This document shows, piece by piece, positions 16,396 through 25,142 of a stretch of 42,259 nt of DNA. Where the stretch lies: positions 1 to 42,259 of the forward strand of contig CAMBRG010000016.1 in assembly GCA_945869845.1 (NCBI GenBank), given 5' to 3'. Under the pieces are notes generated by a model, which saw nothing but the letters and a program-made list of their open reading frames with translations, searched no databases and was not told the origin of the DNA. The position numbers were made by a program, and so were the translations under genes. This DNA is from Opitutus sp. GAS368 (lineage in GTDB: Bacteria > Verrucomicrobiota > Verrucomicrobiia > Opitutales > Opitutaceae). The number at the start of each line of letters is the position of its first letter. Position 1 is the first letter of the stretch.

Positions 16396-19385
16396 GGCAA
16401 TTCGTAAACCTCAACCAGCGCGAGACCCGTGGTATCGCCTATACCCGAAACCTGCGCGGTGTAGGCACCGGGTGCGAGCGTCACGATCATCGCGGTGTCC
16501 GCGCTGCCGGGAGCAAAGGCAAACGCACCCGCCAGCGCGGCCGCCGCGGCCAACGCCGCCGCATCGGGCGACGTGCTCCAGCCCGTGTTTTGCAACACCG
16601 GCGTGAGCCTGGAAAACAGCGTGAGCTGCGGCCGCGCGAGCAGACCACCGAGGTTGAACTGCGCGAGCGCGGGACCGGCGCCGCGGATCAACACGCGCTT
16701 GGGCGCGGGACCGGCAATCGTCAGGCCCAAGATCAGCGCGTCCGCTCCCGGACCGGCAATCGCCCGGGTCGCGAGGCTCGGCAAATTCGCGCCGGGGGCT
16801 GGCGCCGCCAGATCGTAAACTTCCAAAAGCCCGACGCCGGCCGCGCCGGTGCCCGCGCTCATGAGCACCGTGTAACCGCCGGGGGCGAGCGTCGTGAGGA
16901 TGGCGGAATCCGCACTCCCGGCCGCAAACGCGAACGCTCCGGAACGGGCCGCGGCCGACGAAATCGCCGCTGCGTTGATCGCCGTACTCCACCCGGCATT
17001 GGTCCCGATTTCCGTGGAGCCACTATAAAGTTCGAGCCTGGGTGCGGCGAGCGCACCGTTCACGCCGAGCGCGCCCAACGTGGGACCGGCGGCGCGGATC
17101 AACACCGGCTTCGCGGCCGTGCCGGCGATCGAGAAACCGGCGATGGCGGTCTGGTCGCCGTTGGCCGTGCGCGTGCGCGAAGCGAGGCTGGCGAGGCGCG
17201 AGTCGGCCGAGTTCGGCACGGTGAGACCGACCCCCGTCGTGAGCGTGACCGCGAGATCATCGATGCGCCAATTGGCGGTGCTCGTCCCGGCGTTGCCCGC
17301 GCCGCCAAAGCCGTAGAGACGGAACGTCACCGGTGTGGCCACGGAGCTCACGACCGGAAACAGCGTGGGCGTGATCAGCGTCCATGCGCTGTTGTTGGCG
17401 AGCGGACCGGCGGCGACGAGCACCGGTGCCGCCGTGCCGTTGATCGCGAATACCGCGTAAGCCTGCGGGCCGGTGCCCGTGCTGCGGGCCCCGAAACTCA
17501 GCCCACTCACCGCGAGCTGACGGCCGGCGACGGGGGTCAGGATAAACTCAAAGAACGCCGAGCCGCCCTCGGCGAGATTGAGCGGGCCGACGCGCGCGGC
17601 CGCGCCGGCATTGGAGGTGCCGGTCGCGCCCGCATAGCCGCTCGAAACGGAAACCGTGGTGAGCGTGAGCGTGGTGCCGTTGTTGTTGCGTTGCACGACC
17701 GTGCCGCCGGTGACATCGGCCGGCAGCCCGCGGACAGGCTCCGCCGCCGAGAAATCCCACGCCACCACCGGCGGCGCGGCGACCGCAACGGTGAGCGCAA
17801 ACGGCGCGCTGGTGACGGCGCCGAGGGCGTTGGTGATAACCACATCGTAGCTGCCGGTGTCGGCCGTCGTCGCGGGCGGAAGAGCCAGCGTGGCCGTGGT
17901 CGCGCTCGCATTGCCGGTGATCGCGACGCCGCCCCGGCGCCATTGGTAAACGAAGGGCGCCGTGCCACTCGCGACGACGGTGAGCGTAGCCGTGGCGCCG
18001 GGCGCAACGGTCTGCGCGACGGGCGCGACCGCGATGGTGGGCGCCGCCGGCGTGACCGACAGCAGGGCGGCGGCGCTCGTGACCGAGCCCACGGAATTCG
18101 TGATCACGACATCGTAGAGCGCAGCATCGGCGGCCTGGGCGTTGGGAAGAACCAGTGAGGCGGTGGCTGCGCTCGGGTTGCCGGTGATCGCGAGCCCGGC
18201 CCGGCGCCATTGGTAAACGAGCGTCGGCGAACCGCTCGCGACGACGGCCAAGGTGGCGGTCGCGCCGGCCGCGACCGTGCGCGCAGGCGGGGCGGTCACG
18301 ACGACCGGCGGCAAGCCCGTGAGCACGAGCGGCGCGGCCGCGCTCGCGACGGAGCCGACCGGGTTGCGCACGACGACCGTGTAGGTGCCGAGGGCCGCCG
18401 CCGTGAGGTTGGAGAGGGTCAGGGTGGCGGCGGTGGCGCCCGGAATTTCGATTTCCTCGCGCGCCCATTGATACGTGAAGGTCGGATCGCCCGCGGCGAC
18501 GACGGCGAACGTAACGCTGCCGCCCACGGCTGCGGTCTGCACGACCGGCTGCGTCGTGATCGTGGGCGAACCAGCTGCCGGTGCCCCATCGGCCCTCGCC
18601 CGGAGCGCGGTGGCGACGTTCACCGGCAGTTCACTGAAAAACGTATAGCCGGTGTCGGCCTGGATCTGCGCCGCCGTGGTGATGTAGTTTTGCCACGGGT
18701 TACTGCGGACGCCGGCGATATTGGGAATCTTGATGGCGATCACGCGCGTGGTGGTGGTGATGCGGCTGAGGGCGGTGCCGGCACCGGCGGGAACGACCAC
18801 CGCAATCTTCCAGGTGAATCCGGCGACCGCGACGCCGCTGGCGATGGTGGCGCCGGAGAAACCGCTCGGTCCGGAAATGATGAGCACCTCGTTGCCGGCG
18901 GCGACGAGCGTGCGGCATTCGCTTTCAAAATTCGCCCACACGCCCTGATTGTTGTCGGGGGCCTGCGGAATCATGTTGGTCATGAAAAACGTGGCCTCGT
19001 TGTCGGCGACCGTGACGGTGCGATCGCCCGAGGGACACATGTGGCCGCGATCAAAGCCCGAGCCCGAGTAGTCGGTCGTGAGCACCTGGTAAAATCCGGC
19101 GGGCAGCGTGGTGTCTTGGAAAAAATTATCGGAGCGGCCGGACGATCCGACGTCGGCGGTGGTAAGGTTCCAACTGACCCAGTTGGGCTCGCGCGTGGTG
19201 TGGTTGTAAGAGAGCGAATACTGGGGCCGCGCGATGAGGTAGTTGGTGGTCGCGGTCGCGACGGTGGTGGCGCCGCTGGGATTGCCGAGCTGACTCTGGA
19301 GCGCGGCGCCGATCGTCGCGTGGGCGATCCCGGCGAACTGAAGCACAGCCAAGGCGAGCAGGAAAAAACGACGCGGAAAGTTCAT
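16392..19385 (-). CDS. Secreted DNA/RNA non-specific endonuclease with Ig-like domains and C-terminal repeats
   Basis: 997 residues from the ATG at 19385, chosen because MNFPRRFFLLALAVLQFAG starts a clean signal peptide cut after AHA; the 46 codons upstream look unrelated. The NUC domain (about 25-265) has the metal-finger nuclease motif DRGHMCPSGDR with catalytic His115, then FFMTNMIPQAPDNNQGVWANFE, which holds the metal Asn. Three Ig-like domains follow (each ending like YxVVITNxxGxVTS), then a jelly-roll-like domain, then two repeats of about 105 residues (KPVLIRAAGPTL ... GGYTVLMSAG and KRVLIRGAGPAL ... GAYTAQVSG). Those tail repeats are typical of Verrucomicrobia surface proteins (recollection). 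It probably degrades extracellular DNA or RNA. A 4-base overlap couples it to the helical-repeat gene downstream. Confidence 0.9.
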   Translation of the reverse strand: MNFPRRFFLLALAVLQFAGIAHATIGAALQSQLGNPSGATTVATATTNYLIARPQYSLSYNHTTREPNWVSWNLTTADVGSSGRSDNFFQDTTLPAGFYQVLTTDYSGSGFDRGHMCPSGDRTVTVADNEATFFMTNMIPQAPDNNQGVWANFESECRTLVAAGNEVLIISGPSGFSGATIASGVAVAGFTWKIAVVVPAGAGTALSRITTTTRVIAIKIPNIAGVRSNPWQNYITTAAQIQADTGYTFFSELPVNVATALRARADGAPAAGSPTITTQPVVQTAAVGGSVTFAVVAAGDPTFTYQWAREEIEIPGATAATLTLSNLTAAALGTYTVVVRNPVGSVASAAAPLVLTGLPPVVVTAPPARTVAAGATATLAVVASGSPTLVYQWRRAGLAITGNPSAATASLVLPNAQAADAALYDVVITNSVGSVTSAAALLSVTPAAPTIAVAPVAQTVAPGATATLTVVASGTAPFVYQWRRGGVAITGNASATTATLALPPATTADTGSYDVVITNALGAVTSAPFALTVAVAAPPVVAWDFSAAEPVRGLPADVTGGTVVQRNNNGTTLTLTTVSVSSGYAGATGTSNAGAAARVGPLNLAEGGSAFFEFILTPVAGRQLAVSGLSFGARSTGTGPQAYAVFAINGTAAPVLVAAGPLANNSAWTLITPTLFPVVSSVATPVTFRLYGFGGAGNAGTSTANWRIDDLAVTLTTGVGLTVPNSADSRLASLASRTRTANGDQTAIAGFSIAGTAAKPVLIRAAGPTLGALGVNGALAAPRLELYSGSTEIGTNAGWSTAINAAAISSAAARSGAFAFAAGSADSAILTTLAPGGYTVLMSAGTGAAGVGLLEVYDLAAPAPGANLPSLATRAIAGPGADALILGLTIAGPAPKRVLIRGAGPALAQFNLGGLLARPQLTLFSRLTPVLQNTGWSTSPDAAALAAAAALAGAFAFAPGSADTAMIVTLAPGAYTAQVSGIGDTTGLALVEVYELP

Positions 19386-19488
19386 CGATAAAGCGTGGCG
19401 CAGGCGGCGCGGGAAAAGCAACTGCGGCGGCGGGCGCGGAAGTTTGGTGGTCGGAGCGGGTGTCCGAAAAATCCGATGTAGGTCCGTC

Positions 19489-19543
19489 GTGGCATAGGCG
19501 TCTCGCCCATGTTTCGAAATCACGGGCGGGACGCCCGTGCCAC
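19489..19543. repeat. REP-like inverted repeat GGCACGGGCGTCCCGCCCGTG type
   Basis: The arms 19489-19511 and 19521-19543 are inverse complements at 19 of 23 positions, and all four differences are transitions. It lies between the nuclease gene and the LuxR gene in a 183-bp gap. It may also act as a terminator-like hairpin for the LuxR transcript, though there is no T-tail. Confidence 0.65.
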
Positions 19544-19568
19544 TTAGAGCCTCTCTGCGATCACGGCC

Positions 19569-20756
19569 TCAGCCCAACCGTGCGACGAGTTTCGCGCGGC
19601 TGTTGACGGCGAGTTTCACGAAGATCGACTGCAGCTGGTTTTTGATCGTGCCCACGCCTTTGTGCAGACGACCCGCAATCTCTTCGTTGCTCAGGCCTTC
19701 CCGCACCCGTAGCGCCACCTCGCGTTCGCGCGGGGTGAGCTGGGCCAACACCGTCAACTGTCGCTCCTGCGCCTCGGCGCTGGGGGCGCCCAACGCTGGG
19801 TGGTTGATCAACTGGGCGAACAGATACGGACGCGTGAGCAACGGGTCGTTCATCGCCACGAGATTGAGATCGGCGCGCAAGCCGGGTTGCTCCGGGTGCG
19901 CGAGCTTCCGCCTCAGCCCGCCCTGCGCTCCGCCCGGGGTGAGCGCCTGCGCGTCGTGCTCCGCGAGCAGTTCTTCGTAGGTCTCCAGAAAAATCGGCGG
20001 GATCGCAAAGACCGCGCGACTGTTCAGGCGGCGCGCAACGACCGGACCGAGGTTCCACCTCGCGCAGGTCTCGAAGGCCTCGGGGTTGGCAAAAACGAGT
20101 TCGCGCTTCGCGTTCACCAAAAGGACGCCTTGGGGCAAGAGATTGATAAACTGCTGGAGCGTGCTGCGGCAGACGCGCTCTTCTTCCTGCCGCTCAATTC
20201 GACGGAGATTGCGGTCGAAAATCGGGTGGAGATCGAGCAGCAGGTTCATCTCATCGCGGGTGAACTCGGCGTGGGCGAACGCCCGGCGCAGCACCAGAAT
20301 ACTTTTGCGCTCACCGCGTTCCCAAGTCGTCAGGCCGACGAGTTTGTCAAAACCTTCGGGGCGGGGCACATGGCGGTAAAAATCCGTGCGACGCCGGGCG
20401 CGCGGGTCGGCCGGCAGCATCTGCTCCAAGTTGTAGAGTTTGATCCCGGGATGATCGTTGAGGTAGGCGTGGGTGGGCGTGAGCTGGGCGCGGGCCCGCC
20501 ACCAGGCGACGGGCCGCAGCGAAGGCTGCGAGTGGAGCGTGAGTGCACCGGGAATTTTTTCCTGCGCATCGAGAAAGAGCGTCGCCGAGTGATGCTCGGG
20601 CAACGCCGTGCCGATGAAGCCGCGCAACGCCGTCCAAAATTCCGTGACGTTGGCGGCGGTCTCGAGACCGATCACCGAGCGTTGCAACGCCGGATCATCG
20701 ATCCGCAGGGCGCGGTCGCGAACCTCGATGGCGGCGGCTTTCTGGGTGACAGGCAA
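19569..20756 (-). CDS. LuxR-type (GerE HTH) transcriptional regulator
   Basis: 395 residues if started at TTG 20756. The C-terminal GerE helix-turn-helix is clear: LTPREREVALRVREGLSNEEIAGRLHKGVGTIKNQLQSIFVKL. The N-terminal 300 residues look like a sensor region without a receiver Asp, with a predicted helix DEMNLLLDLHPIFDRNLRRIERQEEE that may dimerise, then a PAS-like stretch (INLLPQGVLLVNAKRELVFAN). GTG codons at 20786 and 20795 are alternative starts. The frame stays open far upstream only because it runs through the 67-bp repeat array, so that part should not be called coding. The target is unknown. Confidence 0.85.
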   Translation of the reverse strand: MPVTQKAAAIEVRDRALRIDDPALQRSVIGLETAANVTEFWTALRGFIGTALPEHHSATLFLDAQEKIPGALTLHSQPSLRPVAWWRARAQLTPTHAYLNDHPGIKLYNLEQMLPADPRARRRTDFYRHVPRPEGFDKLVGLTTWERGERKSILVLRRAFAHAEFTRDEMNLLLDLHPIFDRNLRRIERQEEERVCRSTLQQFINLLPQGVLLVNAKRELVFANPEAFETCARWNLGPVVARRLNSRAVFAIPPIFLETYEELLAEHDAQALTPGGAQGGLRRKLAHPEQPGLRADLNLVAMNDPLLTRPYLFAQLINHPALGAPSAEAQERQLTVLAQLTPREREVALRVREGLSNEEIAGRLHKGVGTIKNQLQSIFVKLAVNSRAKLVARLG

Positions 20757-20863
20757 TGCACCCGGGAGCCAAACCCGTTTCCCCACCGGGCGCACGGAGA
20801 AAAACGACGGGCCGGAGCGACGCTCGGCGGGCCCGGTGCCGTCGCCACCCGGGCCGCGGCGCC

Positions 20864-21083
20864 TGTGGGAGCGAGCTCGCTCGCGACTTCGGCGTTCACC
20901 CGGGGTTTCGAGGCGCATATCGCGAGCAAGCTCGCTCCCACATTCGGACTCGCGACTTCGGCGTTTACTTGGGGCCGCGGCGCATATCGCGAGCAAGCTC
21001 GCTCCCACATTCGGGCTCGCGACTCCGGCGTTCACTTGGGGCCGCGGCGCATATCGCGAGCAAGCTCGCTCCCACATTCGGAC
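20864..21083. repeat. Three 67-bp tandem palindromic units plus one inverted copy
   Basis: CGCGAGCAAGCTCGCTCCCA starts at 20921, 20988 and 21055, an exact 67-bp period. Each unit also has a CTCGCGACTTCGGCGTTYAC-like segment (starts at 20880, 20949 and 21016). At the LuxR-proximal end the core appears in reverse orientation (TGTGGGAGCGAGCTCGCTCG, about 20864-20883). The core is itself a near-palindrome, so each unit can form a hairpin. The array fills most of the gap between the LuxR gene and the upstream five-domain gene. Unit 1 differs slightly in length (69 bp) and sequence. Confidence 0.85.
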
Positions 21084-21123
21084 CACGGTCGGACCGCGCT
21101 CGGTGGCCGAGGTCTGGCCCGGC

Positions 21124-24100
21124 TTAGCGCGAATCGCGCTTCTTCTGGTCTTCGACCGCTTTGGCCAAGATCGCGGCGTCCACCTTGATGCCCGCTTTGG
21201 CGAGGGCGGCGTCGAGCAGGACTTCGCCTGCCATATAACCGATGGTGATCGCGGCGATTTTGCCTTCACGGTCGATGATGAATTGGGTCGGAATACCGGA
21301 GACGCCGTAGAGCTTGCGGGAGGCGCGTTCGGGGGTGCGCTCGGCCGCATCATGGGAGAAGATAAAGTCGGGATATTTCTCCGCGTTGGCTTTCACCCAC
21401 TTCTCGAAATTCGCCCGGCTGTCGCTCGTACAGGAGCCGAGCACCACCACGCCTTGGTCCTTGTAAGTGGCGGCGACCTGTTGGGTGTGCGGCATCGAGG
21501 CGATGCACGGACCGCACCATGGGGCCCAGAAATCGAGGACCACGACCTTGCCCTTGAAATCGGAGATTTTGACCGGTTTGCCGGCGAGATCGGTGGTCGT
21601 GAAGTCCGGGGCAACCGCACCGACCTTCAGCATTTCGACCTTGGCCTCGGGCGGCGCGGCCTTCGTCTCGGCGGCGGTGAACACTTTCTTTGGCATATCC
21701 TCGGGGGCGAGTTTCACGCCGGCGCGGAGCAGGAGATTGCCGAGCGACTCGGCCGACTGGGTGCCGGAGCCGACGAAGAAGCCGAGAAAATTTCCCTTTG
21801 CATCGACGACATAGTTGTTGGGCACGGGTGCCATCACGCCGCCGGTGAACGCCATCGGAATCACCTTGGCGTAGTAGGCGCTCGAGGCGGCCTTGAGCGC
21901 GGCTTTCTCCTCGTCGCTCATTTGGTCGGACGCCTTGGCCGGCCGATCGAGAGCTCCGGCGGGATCAAACCACACCGGGAACGAAATCTTCGGCCCATTG
22001 ATGGCATACCATTTGTCAAAATCCTCGCGCTTGCCGTAGGCGCCGACGCCGACGAAGACCACGCCTTGCGCAGCGTATTTCTTGGCCCAAGCGTCGTTGA
22101 ACGCCTGCGCGGCCTCGGGCAGACCCATGCCGGCGGACCAAAAACTGAGGACGACGGTTTTGCCTTTGGTGAACTCCGAGAACTTGACCGGCGTGCCGTC
22201 GCTCCGCTGCGCGGTGAAATCGGGCACGGGCTCGCCGGCCTTGAGCTTGCCGTAAACCTCGCGGAACTGCGGCGCGGGATTTTTATCGGCCTCCTTCGTG
22301 GCGGCAGCGCGGGCGAGTTCGTCGGCGGCGGCTTTGGCGAGTTGCTTCTCACCTTCGGCAGCGATGGCGGGATCCACTTTGACCCCGAGCTTGTTCAGTG
22401 CGCCCTCGGAGCGGACATCGCCTTTGCTGTAACCGACGATGGTCGCGGCGATCTTGCCGTCACGGCCGATCACAAACTGCGTGGGGATGCCCACGACCCG
22501 GTAAAGTTTCGACGACGCGCGGTCGTCAAAAGTCGCGGAGCCGCGCTCGTTCGGGTCCCACGTGAAAACCATATCGGGATACTTCGACTGATTCGCGGGG
22601 ATCCATTCCTTGAATTTCGCGATCGTGTCGCTCGTGCCGGAAGCGAGCACAACGACGTCTTGGTCTTTATATTTCGCCGCGACCCCTTGCGTATGCGGAA
22701 ACGATTCGAGGCAAGGCCCACACCAAGTGGCCCAGAAGTCGAGGATGACAATCTTGCCCTTGTAATCGGAGAGGCGGACTTCTTTGCCCGCGACGTTGTT
22801 CATCACGAAATCGGGTGCGACCGCGCCGGCGGCGAGGGTCGGTAGCCGGGCCGCGGCGGGCATCATGCCGCCTCCGGCGGGAGCGCCGGGCATCGGCTGG
22901 AGGGTAGCAGCGGGGATCGCGGCCCGGGCGGAATCGGCGGCGAGCAGCGCGTCGAGCACGAGGGCGGCGTCGTCGGCGGTGAGTTTCACTTCCTTCGACT
23001 TCGCGAGCATCGCCTTGGCCAAGGTCACAGCGCGTGCCCCCATGCCGATGCTGCCGCTGACGAGCTTGCCGGTGGAATCGATCACCACCGAAATAGGAAA
23101 CATGCCGACGCCGAACGCCGTGTTGGTCACGCCCTCGGCCCAAGCCTTGCCGGCGGGGTCCCAGGCAACGGCGAAACCGGGCTCGGGATTCTTGGCGCGC
23201 CAAGCGTCGAAGGCTTCGCGCTCGGTGGCGGCGAAGATGTTGAGTACCGCCAGTCCCTGCGCGCGATAAGCGGCAGCGGTCTCGGCGAGCCACGGCTGCG
23301 GGCCGTTGCTGGTGCTGAAATGGAGCAACAGCGCCTTGCCGCGGAAACTGGAAAGCTTGAGCGACTTACCGTCGGCGCCAGTGACGGTGAAGTCGGTGAC
23401 CATTTGACCGGCGACCACACTGCCGAACTTTGCCGGCACGAAGCTCGGAGCGGGAGCACCTGCCGACGGGGCGGGCGCGCCCATGCCGATCATGGGCACC
23501 GTCGCACCGGGCGCTTTGGCGGCGGGCATCGCGGGAGTTTTGCCGACCATCGGGACGGACTTGGGCTCGGCGGGATTCGGTTTCGGCTCGGGCGGCATCG
23601 AGGCGAGATCGACCTTCACCCCGGCGCGGGCGAGGGCGTAATCGATGCGGAAGTCATCACCGGGCCCGCCGCCCGACTTGGTCTCGAGCAGCTTTCCGTC
23701 GCGGCCGATGATGAACATCGTGGGAAACCCGGTCACACCGTAGCCGAGATTGAAGACCGAGTTTTTCCAACCGTCTTTACCCGCCGGATCGAAGGTCATG
23801 GCAAACGCGTAACGCGCGGCGTTGCGCGTGATCCAACCATCGTAGTTCTCCCGTGTATCGCTCGACGTGACGCCGAGCAACACGACGCCTTGATCGGCGT
23901 ATTTGCGTGCGATGCGGTCGAGATTGGGCATGGCGGCCTGACACGGGCCGCACCACGTGGCCGAGACATCGAGGAGGACGATTTTGCCGCGGAAATCGGC
24001 GAGGCGCACGGTTTCGCCCTTGGCGTTGAGCACAGAAAATTCCGGTGCCATCGCACCGGGCACCGGGCCCTTGACGCCGGACGTGGACGCTCCGGCGACC

Positions 24101-24180
24101 ACCGGCACAGTTTCCTGCGCAGGCAAGGCGGTGACGACAAACGCAGTGGCAAGGAGGCTAAGGAGGCGGGCGAATTTCAT
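21124..24180 (-). CDS. Exported protein with five TlpA/thioredoxin domains, alternating active and cysteine-less
   Basis: 1018 residues with a signal peptide (about 1-21, cut after LPAQ). Five TlpA/ResA-like folds follow, with Pro/Ala-rich linkers at about 195-250 and 420-445. Domain 1 (40-192) has CGPC at 77-80. Domain 2 (255-400) has NGPQ at 292-295 in the same place. Domain 3 (450-605) has CGPC at 487-490. Domain 4 (650-828) has MGLP at 685-688. Domain 5 (852-1004) has CGPC at 889-892. The cis-proline loop is kept in all five (Pro153, Pro362, Pro566, Pro787, Pro964). Domains 3 and 5 are near duplicates (GKVVVLDFWAPWCGPC against GKIVILDFWATWCGPC). TlpA proteins reduce disulfides in the periplasm. 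The dead domains may bind substrate or space the active ones (inference). A VOC gene lies upstream on the same strand. Confidence 0.93.
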   Translation of the reverse strand: MKFARLLSLLATAFVVTALPAQETVPVVAGASTSGVKGPVPGAMAPEFSVLNAKGETVRLADFRGKIVLLDVSATWCGPCQAAMPNLDRIARKYADQGVVLLGVTSSDTRENYDGWITRNAARYAFAMTFDPAGKDGWKNSVFNLGYGVTGFPTMFIIGRDGKLLETKSGGGPGDDFRIDYALARAGVKVDLASMPPEPKPNPAEPKSVPMVGKTPAMPAAKAPGATVPMIGMGAPAPSAGAPAPSFVPAKFGSVVAGQMVTDFTVTGADGKSLKLSSFRGKALLLHFSTSNGPQPWLAETAAAYRAQGLAVLNIFAATEREAFDAWRAKNPEPGFAVAWDPAGKAWAEGVTNTAFGVGMFPISVVIDSTGKLVSGSIGMGARAVTLAKAMLAKSKEVKLTADDAALVLDALLAADSARAAIPAATLQPMPGAPAGGGMMPAAARLPTLAAGAVAPDFVMNNVAGKEVRLSDYKGKIVILDFWATWCGPCLESFPHTQGVAAKYKDQDVVVLASGTSDTIAKFKEWIPANQSKYPDMVFTWDPNERGSATFDDRASSKLYRVVGIPTQFVIGRDGKIAATIVGYSKGDVRSEGALNKLGVKVDPAIAAEGEKQLAKAAADELARAAATKEADKNPAPQFREVYGKLKAGEPVPDFTAQRSDGTPVKFSEFTKGKTVVLSFWSAGMGLPEAAQAFNDAWAKKYAAQGVVFVGVGAYGKREDFDKWYAINGPKISFPVWFDPAGALDRPAKASDQMSDEEKAALKAASSAYYAKVIPMAFTGGVMAPVPNNYVVDAKGNFLGFFVGSGTQSAESLGNLLLRAGVKLAPEDMPKKVFTAAETKAAPPEAKVEMLKVGAVAPDFTTTDLAGKPVKISDFKGKVVVLDFWAPWCGPCIASMPHTQQVAATYKDQGVVVLGSCTSDSRANFEKWVKANAEKYPDFIFSHDAAERTPERASRKLYGVSGIPTQFIIDREGKIAAITIGYMAGEVLLDAALAKAGIKVDAAILAKAVEDQKKRDSR

Positions 24181-24298
24181 AAAAATTGGATGAGATCAGA
24201 CAGAGGTTGACGGGAGAGAAGCGAACTGAAGGAAAACGCTAACATCGGGTTTCGGCGGTGACCATAGGCTTAAAGTAATAAGCCGGATCAGCCGACGA

Positions 24299-24730
24299 TC
24301 AAGATCCCGCGCGACTCCCGGCAGGCGGCGGGCGGAGTTGGAGCAAATCCCATTTGTTGCCATAGAGATCACGAAAAACCGCCACCGTTCCGTAGTTTTC
24401 GTCGCGGGGTTCCTCGAGAAACTCGACTCCTCGCCGAAGAAACGCGGCGTGATCTCGGGAAAAATCATCGGTGTGCAAAAACAAAAAAACCCGGCCACCG
24501 GCCTGATTGCCGACTGCGGCGAGTTCGGCGTCGTTCTTCGCCCGGGCCAGCACGAGGCAGCCGCCACCCGCTGCGGCGTCCGGGCCCAGCGGCGCCACGA
24601 GGACCCAACGCTTGCCCGGGGCGAGCGGAGTATCCTCAACCAAGCGAAAGCCCAGCACGCTTGTGTAGAAAGCGATGGCCTCGTCGTAATCGCGGACGAG
24701 TAGGGAAATATAGCCGAGGCGCTGTTGCAT
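24299..24730 (-). CDS. VOC-family protein (glyoxalase/bleomycin-resistance fold)
   Basis: 143 residues. Two beta-alpha-beta-beta-beta modules are visible. The first is LGYISLLVRDYDEAIAFYTSVLGF with KRWVLVAP. The second is RVFLFLHTDDFSRDHAAFLRRGVEFLEEPRDENYGTVAVFRDLYGNKWDLLQL, whose last part carries the common FxDPxGNxWxL-like signature (here FRDLYGNKWDL). The family includes glyoxalase I, dioxygenases and resistance proteins, so the substrate is unknown. It is 118 bp upstream of the five-domain thioredoxin gene on the same strand. Confidence 0.9.
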   Translation of the reverse strand: MQQRLGYISLLVRDYDEAIAFYTSVLGFRLVEDTPLAPGKRWVLVAPLGPDAAAGGGCLVLARAKNDAELAAVGNQAGGRVFLFLHTDDFSRDHAAFLRRGVEFLEEPRDENYGTVAVFRDLYGNKWDLLQLRPPPAGSRAGS

Positions 24731-24857
24731 GAGGGAAATGTGAGATGAATGCGGTCAGGCCGGCGAGATTTTGCGCGATGGGCGAAGGCCGGGGCGTTAT
24801 CCCGGACACGCTAAGTTGATACCGACGGTCCTGAATTTCGGCACCGAAGCGGCAGGT

Positions 24858-24975
24858 TATACCAGCGCTGTTTGGTTTTTAGACTTTCCGTCGTAAGCAG
24901 CCTGCTTGCAGGCGCTCGGTGCGTCCGCAAGCGGACGGCCTACAATAGTCCAAATCTGATGTGACGTTGGTATTA
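24858..24975. repeat. MITE-like element with TTATACCA/TGGTATTA ends and an inner 51-bp palindrome
   Basis: The ends TTATACCA (24858-24865) and TGGTATTA (24968-24975) are inverted with one mismatch. Inside, 24893-24943 is an imperfect palindrome made of GTAAGCAGCCTGCTTGCAGG and its counterpart ending GGACGGCCTAC. It contains no ORF and directly abuts the next element. From 24731 to 24857 I see no gene. Confidence 0.6.
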
Positions 24976-25098
24976 GGACACATCTTCAAAATGTCATTGC
25001 GAGGAATGGCGCCCCGCGGAACGGTCGAGAAATCCAGCTGGATCCCCACGGCCCGCTGCTGCAGGCCTCGCGATGACCAGGCTTTTACAGATGTGTCC
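24976..25098. repeat. MITE-like element: GGACACATCT terminal inverted repeats around a GTCATTGCGAGG palindrome
   Basis: The terminal arms GGACACATCTTCAAAA (24976-24991) and its counterpart (25083-25098, ending AGATGTGTCC) match at 14 of 16. Just inside them, GTCATTGCGAGG (24993-25004) pairs with CCTCGCGATGAC (25066-25077) at 11 of 12. The 123-bp element has no ORF. A related inner sequence is at 12260-12330. GTCATTGCGAGG-type palindromes are widespread bacterial repeats. It ends 45 bp from the truncated sigma-factor gene. Confidence 0.75.
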
Positions 25099-25142
25099 GA
25101 TGGATAACCCGCCTACCCTTGGTCGCCCTCACAAAGCAGGCG

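Noticed and set aside
20864-21083. Possible CRISPR array
   Set aside because: The repeats are direct tandem units with no variable spacers, and no cas gene is present.
20757-21353. N-terminal extension of the LuxR gene through the 67-bp repeats
   Set aside because: The frame is open only because of composition. The translated repeats are not protein-like and it would overlap the upstream gene's 3' end.
20608-22845. 745-codon plus-strand frame over the LuxR start and the five-domain protein gene
   Set aside because: It is antisense to the thioredoxin domains, Arg/His/Gly-rich and without recognisable domains.
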